Shown here piece after piece: positions 58,076-64,000 of a stretch of DNA of 64,000 nucleotides (within the stretch, counting starts at the first letter, position 1; every line of letters begins with the position of its first letter). The notes under the pieces were generated by a model. That model ran no database searches. It was not told where the DNA came from and worked only from the letters and a program-made list of their open reading frames with translations. Source of the DNA: Cyclina sinensis (taxonomy: Eukaryota > Mollusca > Bivalvia > Venerida > Veneridae); contig JAAONU010000010.1 in the NCBI GenBank assembly GCA_012932295.1, forward strand, positions 26,719,348 through 26,783,347. Direction: 5' to 3'. Made by a program: the position numbers and the translations under genes.

Positions 58076-59051
58076 GCTAATTCGACCTAATACATGCAAA
58101 ATTCATCTGGAAACATGTTATATCTTATATAATTTGCTCAACAATGCTATAAGAGTCATGTAATTCTAATTATCTTATATTTTCATAAATAACACACATC
58201 TGGCTCTGTGTACGGTGATAAACCTAGTCGGCGCCTAAATGCGTATTTTGCGTTCCGTAATCAGTAAGAGTTCATACAACGGTTACCTACATTAGTAAGT
58301 TTTTATTTTATTGTTTTTTACTCTCTCTTGTAAAAAAACAAACAATAAAATAAAAAAATAACGAATGTAGAGATGCTAGCATTATTGAGAAATGGGTCGG
58401 ACTTCTCGACTTTATCAAACAATTGTTACGAACTTTATATTTCCTTTGTCAAAATTTCCGCCGATTGAACCATTATCGAAATATTTGGACCAATCTTGAA
58501 GACATGAATACTGAGTTTCCTGATATTTCCATGTGAAATTTTCCGCATAAGTTAAACTGTGAAACGCATTTCGGAGAAATATTTTTACAACAACACCCTA
58601 TGCGTTTTTGATACTACCGCCTATATGCTTATATATATTAGTAGGTAGAAGAAAAGGGCAAGTAGTACCCGAACGGGATCTCGTATGATCTCGTATGTTT
58701 GGCAATTTGTTAAATATACTTTTTCATCAATTATCTTACTGTTATACGCTTCATTCGCAAGTTAATGTGTCCGTCCGCTGACATTCAAACGTCACATATT
58801 TCTAGCGTCTTATACCGATATGTCTCAATTTGTTTGGAAAAATACTAAGACTGATATCAAAAATGATCGATCCTTCATTCTAACACTATCTGCAATTCGC
58901 CGACAATAAACAAAGAAGGAATTGAGCATGATATATCATAGGCAGTATAGCCCGCTGAACACAAGTGGCGCCCGCTGACGTCACTGCGAACGTTACTGTT
59001 AAATAGTGCACATACTTGTGCTCCTTATAGATATACCTACGTGTTAGAATG
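58076..59051. other. Intergenic
   Basis: AT-rich sequence with no recognised content. Confidence 0.45.
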
Positions 59052-59223
59052 GGAATAGATTTTAACATTTTCGTGATCTACCGTCGTATATATCACGGTT
59101 TCTCGTTCATATGCGTAGTTATTTAATCACTCAAGCCTACGGCCTTCGTGATTAAATTACTACGCATCTGAACTCGACACCGTGATATATCAGACGGTAT
59201 ATTACTCAAACTTAAAATCTATT
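59052..59223. repeat. Long imperfect palindrome (about 172 bp)
   Basis: The left half runs from AATAGATTTTAA through ATATATCACGG, ATGCGTAGT and TTTAATCAC to a centre at AAGCCTACGGCCTT near 59138. The right half mirrors it as GTGATTAAA, ACTACGCAT, CCGTGATATAT, GACGGTA and TTAAAATCTATT. Little or no loop remains. Confidence 0.88.
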
Positions 59224-59640
59224 TCCTAATTAAAACTCGGTTAAGGATATCGAGCACAGAATCGTGTAGGTTCTTTTTTTTCATGTATACGGTAGTTGTA
59301 TTGAAATAAAATCATTCTATTATATTTCAGGTGAAGAGAGATAATTATTTTTTCTGTTCTTTTTTCCTTATTTACCAACGATAATATATATCCACTTTTT
59401 AACGGCTTGAAAAGAAATGTTTCTATCATAATAATAAACTTTAACAAAAGATTGTATTACAGACTCCAATAGGTTAAGCTTAGTTCTTTTAAAAGTCCTG
59501 CACTATTCAAGTACTGCATTATAATTGATTGGTAATGTGTTTTCAAGCTGGGCTGAAGGATATAAAAGTACACGAATAATGGTTTTCTAAATGTCTCAAG
59601 TACATGTATGACTTAATCTAGCATGATGTCTTCATTTTTG
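59224..59640. other. Intergenic
   Basis: AT-rich sequence with no recognised content. Confidence 0.45.
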
Positions 59641-60081
59641 TTAAAGCGACAGACTCACAGATGGGTTGACAATGCATAAAAAGGGAAATGTTTATACAGC
59701 TAGAAATTGAAGCTGTAATTGTGACAGATATATTTAAACTAAGTTGCTGACTCATTTTTGTCACAGAAACACATTATAATATAACATTTTACACCATTTT
59801 GTCGGTTAACAATTTACCCCGATAGTCACGGGGTAGAATTTTTATTTATTTAATTAATTTTGACTTCACATAAGATCGACTCTGTGGCTCAGTGGTATAA
59901 ATCGGCGCTATATATTTTACTGAAAGAAAGGGCAAGGGTTCGAATACTGATGGTACCATTTTTTTTCAGTTTTCATGTTGTATAGAAGCATAATATTATG
60001 GGGTTCATTTCGATAGTATATTAACTTCTCTTAAATTTTGAAGAAAAAACTCTGCTAAATTCTATGAGTCAGTCGCTTTAA
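59641..60081 (+). mobile_element. 441-bp TIR element with hairpin and tRNA-like core, best copy
   Basis: Bounded by TTAA at 59641-59644 and 60078-60081. The left terminus is TTAAAGCGACAGACTCACAG and the right, read inward, TTAAAGCGACTGACTCATAG. The hairpin is TACCCCG (59815-59821) with CGGGGTA (59829-59835) and a 7-nt loop. The tRNA-like segment is at about 59873-59957, with a perfect A box TGGCTCAGTGG (59885-59895) and a near-perfect B box GGTTCGAATAC (59937-59947). Aligns over its length with the reverse complement of 12277-12717. It has no protein-coding capacity. Transcription by pol III and movement by a TTAA-targeting transposase are inferences. Confidence 0.92.
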
Positions 60082-60742
60082 AATCATTTGATAAATTGAC
60101 GAAGCTTTTCTTTTGAATGAAAATGCAGGAGATACAATAAAAATGTACAAATAATGAACTGTGGTATTATCTTAGCGATAAGGTTTTCAACCTGAAAGAC
60201 ATGCACTAGTATATTTCTTTGACTAAAATTGTAATGTCATAAAATCCTTTGTTTATCTAAAACTCTTCCCACGTTTTATTACAATGTTCTTTCAAATTTG
60301 TTGGCGAGAGATAATAAGTTAGCATGATAGCGAAGATTTTACAGATGACCTTTACAAAAGTTTTTGTAAATCAACCATAATGCACATAACATTCAATTTA
60401 AAATGTGAAGAACAATATAAATCTTTGATATAAAGTTGTAAAGAAGAAAAAAAAAACTCGATGTTGAAACTGTAATACAACAATAAACATGAAAAAAAAG
60501 AAAAAGAAATGCAAGACATTCATATTAATATTCTTGTATAATGCACTCAGAGTAATACAGATTCATTCTGGACAAGGATTTAAAGAAACAAACTAAACGT
60601 ATCCATTAAACATTTACACGCAGAATATCGTCATTGTTTACTCTCATACTGTTCACTGTACCACAGTGAGTGTACAGAAATAACAGACTCAATACAAATA
60701 TAACACTGCGTCATGCATCATACACACGCTTTCAGTCAACTT
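60082..60742. other. Intergenic
   Basis: AT-rich sequence with no recognised content. Confidence 0.45.
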
Positions 60743-61075
60743 CAAGTATACATGTATAGTGCATCGTACTCAGTACCATTGTACACAAGTCATGATCTTC
60801 AAATATAAATGTATAGTGCACCGTACTCAGTACCATTGTACACACGTCATGATCTTCAAATATACATGTATAGTGCACCGTACTCAGTACCATTGTACAC
60901 ACGTCATGGTCTTCAAATTTACGTGTATAGTCCACCGTACTCAGTACCAGTGTACACACGTCATGATCTTCAAATATACATGTATAGTGCACCGTACTCA
61001 GTACCATTATACACACGTCATGAACTTCAAATATACATGTATAGTCCACCGTACCCAGTACTATTGTATCTATTT
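60743..61075 (+). repeat. 57-bp tandem repeat, six units
   Basis: The unit contains GTATAGTGCACCGTACTCAG and CACACGTCATGATCTTCAAA. Because 57 is 19 codons, frames of 105-125 codons are open on both strands, which is a by-product of the period. Confidence 0.95.
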
Positions 61076-61644
61076 ACATATTTTAAAGAGTTGACCTCAC
61101 TTGCAAATTTGTTTGTTAAAATTAATATGTTTCTATATTGTTTTACATTCATGCTGTGCTTCTTCTGTGTTTTTTATCTGTCGTAATCTTTGCTGTAAAG
61201 TGAATAGTCAACCCGTAGTAATATTATACCTTGATATATTAATATGATCGTCTTGCGTGACAATATGCCAAATACCTTTGTTTTTAAAACTATTGTAGAC
61301 CTTTCAAAAGATCAGATACCCAAACAAGATTACTTCTATTCTAACCTATGACATGTACCTTTGTTTTGCAATAGGACATGCCAATTATCTGAGTGCTGAC
61401 GGGTTCGACTTATAATTGACTATGATTATGATTTGTTGAGATCATGATATTGATTTAACGGCGCATGATGAAAACATTTCTACTGTATGATTGATTTTAT
61501 TATCTGTTTGTTTATTCTACTTCATTGTGTTTTAAAAACAAAGTTTTATTCAGGATTAATTTAAAGATAATTGGACACGACTAAAGCAACTTTATCTTAT
61601 CAAAGTAGTCATAATGAACTGATTAAAATGGTTTAATTACAAAA
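61076..61644. other. Intergenic
   Basis: AT-rich sequence with no recognised content. Confidence 0.45.
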
Positions 61645-62247
61645 TTATGAAAATAATGTTTTGGATAAGAAAACTTTTTTTTTTTTTTTTATTTTTACCA
61701 ACGGCCGCTGTTTCCGTTGCGACATCCGTAGTTTCCACCGAAATATTTGACTGTGACGTAAATTTATCCCTATTGTACGAGGCAGTAGTGCAGAATGACA
61801 TCGGCCATAATGCATCCGTTTTTTAAATGCAAAAATAATACTAAACCACAAGTGCAACAAACACAATAAATCTTTATTTTCAAAAGCACATACAAAAAAA
61901 AATGCACATATGCTTAATTGCAGTTTTATTTCAATATTATATTTACATTGACAATTTATCAATGCAATGTTTATATACAAATGGACTTCAGTCATTCTAT
62001 TTAAATGTCCATGTAAACAAGGTTTCAAAAGTTTAATATTCATGTTTAAGACATCCGAATGATATATATGTAAGAACTGGATAATTAATTCTTTACAATT
62101 GGAATTTTCTGCGTTACAAAGTGCATATCTGAAATCGACATTATTGAAAAAAGCAACTGTTTTGGAATATTTTAAAACAACGAATAAATGGTTTGTTTTA
62201 CTGCAAAAATTAAAATTTCTTTGTTGGAAACGAAATTCCAAACTCAA
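61645..62247 (-). pseudogene. 200-codon open frame, possible ankyrin-repeat relic
   Basis: A 200-codon minus-strand frame with ATG at 62245-62247. Residues about 38-68 and 70-100 resemble two diverged ankyrin units: LCNAENSNCKELIIQFL then HSDVLN, and LKPCLHGHLNRMTEVHLY then ALINCQ. The pattern is a helix, a GH or EN turn, a second helix and a D/A-x-x-N end, about 30 residues apart. The canonical TPLH is not conserved. Residues 115-200 become hydrophobic and then basic, ending in a lysine run encoded by a T tract, and look non-coding; part of them lies over a more GC-rich segment (61700-61830) of unknown nature. No splice sites were identified. This may be a decayed exon of a multi-ankyrin gene or retrocopy, or a chance frame. 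Confidence 0.35.
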
Positions 62248-63734
62248 ATGTCTAGTCTCGATAAAACAACAAATGGTGATTTCTTTACTTCGTGAAGTGT
62301 AAAATCAGATAACTGAAAGAGGATTTTTAACAGGGGGATGGGAGGTGGGGGCATCTAAAAAGTTTCAAAGAACAAGAAAAGCACAACGGTCAAAACGTAA
62401 TGACAGAGACAACTAGAAAGAACCATTCACAATAATAACATTTTTATTCGCACATAATTTTCTATACCAGAATAACAAACAATAAAAAATTAAAAGTAAC
62501 AAAATCTTACTTGATAATGTTTAAAGACCCTTTTTATCAATAATTTGAATAAAGTTCCACACTTTCTTTTATCCAGGTCAAAACTAGGTATTCTTGATGT
62601 TTGACACAACATGTATAACTTAAGAGAGATAATCAACAAGTTTACTTAAGTTCCAACAGTCATTTTAATCACAAGTGATTTGACTCGAAATTGAATTAAC
62701 TCCCTTTAACATAAACTTCCTTTAATTTATGCTCATCCGATGAAAAAAATGGCTTAAATATATATACTCCAACTGAAACTTCTACAACGAACTGTTATGT
62801 TTAAAAAAATGAATTAACCAGATTATTCTTTAAACAAGAAAAACAACAACAATAAAAACACACAATTTAATTTAATTAGTATTTTTAGAACAGTCTTGAA
62901 AGTTTATTGTCAGCTTATATGTAAACAACCTAACAAACAATTTATACATGTAGTTAACAAAAAATAAGTGGTTTAGTCAGGCAGATACGTTAATATACAG
63001 TCCTTGGTTTCATTCACATGTTACATGTTTATTTGATTCTGAGAAAAGCTGTTATGGAGGCTCAGTCAATGAGATTGTTTATCAATAAAACGACCATGTA
63101 AATACAGTTTATAAACTTCTACTACATACCTCACAAAAATACGAATACCTTTAACGTTTTCATGATATTTTACAAGCTATCTGCCATTGAACTGGTTTTA
63201 CCATTCTGGTGAAATTGTGTTAAATGTTAGTATCAATGATCGTAGACAAATGCTGGTCGAAAATAGTGTCCATTTTTTTTTTCTAATGTCGAGCCGCAAT
63301 CAGCATAATTGTTTAGATGACTATAAGATACTGCCATGATGGGATTACTATTTAATACGAAGCACATGAGCAACGTATTTTTGACCATTTTATTGAAAGA
63401 TATAAGTGAATACTTTTGGTTTCAAAATACGGAAAGCAAAACTTTGTTTAGGCTGATAGTAAGCCTGAATTATTTTTATCCCAACTGTTGCACTGTTTAT
63501 TCCACTTGGTGCCAACTTCAGACTGAACGTTCAACTTCCTGAATAGCAATAAACAAACTTATAGAAAAAAAGAACAAGATTCAATGTGGACTTCATATGT
63601 CAGTTGATCCAACTTCCCGTGCGTTAATACCATTTTTTTTGAAAGTTATTTTCTCTTATAAATCCAAGCAATTGAATTGAGGCTTACGACGTTGCTGAGA
63701 GCGGGGTTGTGCCGAACTTAAAATTCAGTCCCAA
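62248..63734. other. Intergenic
   Basis: AT-rich sequence with a short G-rich stretch (about 62330-62355). A 68-codon frame at 63336-63542 has no domain. Confidence 0.45.
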
Positions 63735-64000
63735 TGTCTGAACAGAACAGAATAGAACATATACTTTATTAACTCACACCAACCATAGGAACATGAATAT
63801 ATATGAAGCAATACACACATAAACAATACGTGACCTTATTGGTAAAATAATATACAAGGAACAGAAAAATCGAGATCCTAGGTAGCAGGTACCGGGTGTG
63901 TTGACACAGTCACGAACACAATTTGACAGAGTCATAAAAACGACAATCGCTAGAGTTTGAAGTGAACACTCGCTCATTCCATTGAAAACTAAAGGGGTGG
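63735..64000 (-). mobile_element. Probable non-LTR retrotransposon 3' end, cut by the window
   Basis: On the minus strand AATAAAGTATATGTTCTATT followed by CTGTTCTG is an AATAAA plus TTCTG-type tail. The upstream sequence (to the window end) would be its 3' UTR. The same tail type is seen at 58005-58045. No coding motif is visible in the available 260 bp. Confidence 0.45.

Noticed and set aside
12277..60081. piggyBac assignment for the TTAA-bounded 441-bp elements
   Set aside because: TTAA ends fit, but the termini lack the CCC start typical of piggyBac inverted repeats and no transposase is present, so the superfamily is left open.
60732..61186. Overlapping 105-125 codon frames
   Set aside because: Products of the 57-bp array.

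Overview
The window looks like intergenic or intronic DNA from an animal nuclear genome, most likely a bivalve or other mollusc. It is clearly AT-rich. It has no operons or bacterial-style coding density, and it carries tRNA-derived SINEs, decayed Tc1-like transposons, 5'-truncated non-LTR retrotransposons, TIR-only (MITE-like) elements and many tandem arrays. Several dispersed repeats resemble sequences I remember as common in bivalve intergenic DNA; the species itself is inference. Only one short segment (26807-27014) looks like a possible host coding exon. Nearly all other long reading frames come from tandem repeats or dead mobile elements. Layout: 1-13 kb holds two SINE families, a 69-bp satellite (about 24 units), a 20-bp GC-rich minisatellite (about 120 units), a 57-bp array, two foldback sequences, one complete 441-bp TIR element and a tRNA-like gene. 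13-25 kb holds a SINE, two related dead Tc1-like elements, a 34-bp array, and a composite of inverted CTGCTA-rich arrays around a 105-bp array that is interrupted by another 441-bp TIR element. 25-36 kb holds the candidate exon, a SINE, a 43-bp array with splice-acceptor-like units, and a LINE fragment with a recognisable reverse transcriptase. 36-50 kb holds an interrupted member of the 441-bp family, a 904-bp TIR element with an empty-site copy nearby, 65-bp and 72-bp arrays, an internally deleted Tc1-like element and a second LINE 3' end. 50-64 kb holds large dispersed duplications, a cluster of three hairpins, 36-, 58- and 57-bp arrays, a long palindrome, another complete 441-bp element and a possible ankyrin-repeat relic. 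The most interesting signal is the 441-bp group. Three complete copies (12277-12717, 21040-21480, 59641-60081) each span exactly 441 bp between TTAA ends, have related terminal inverted repeats, and carry a short hairpin followed by a tRNA-like segment. A fourth copy (36165-37401) is interrupted and a fifth (7597-7790) is truncated. The 21040 copy sits inside a unit of a 105-bp array, so neighbouring units act as empty sites. This architecture, terminal inverted repeats like a DNA transposon plus an internal pol III-like head like a SINE, is the best candidate here for an undescribed element type.
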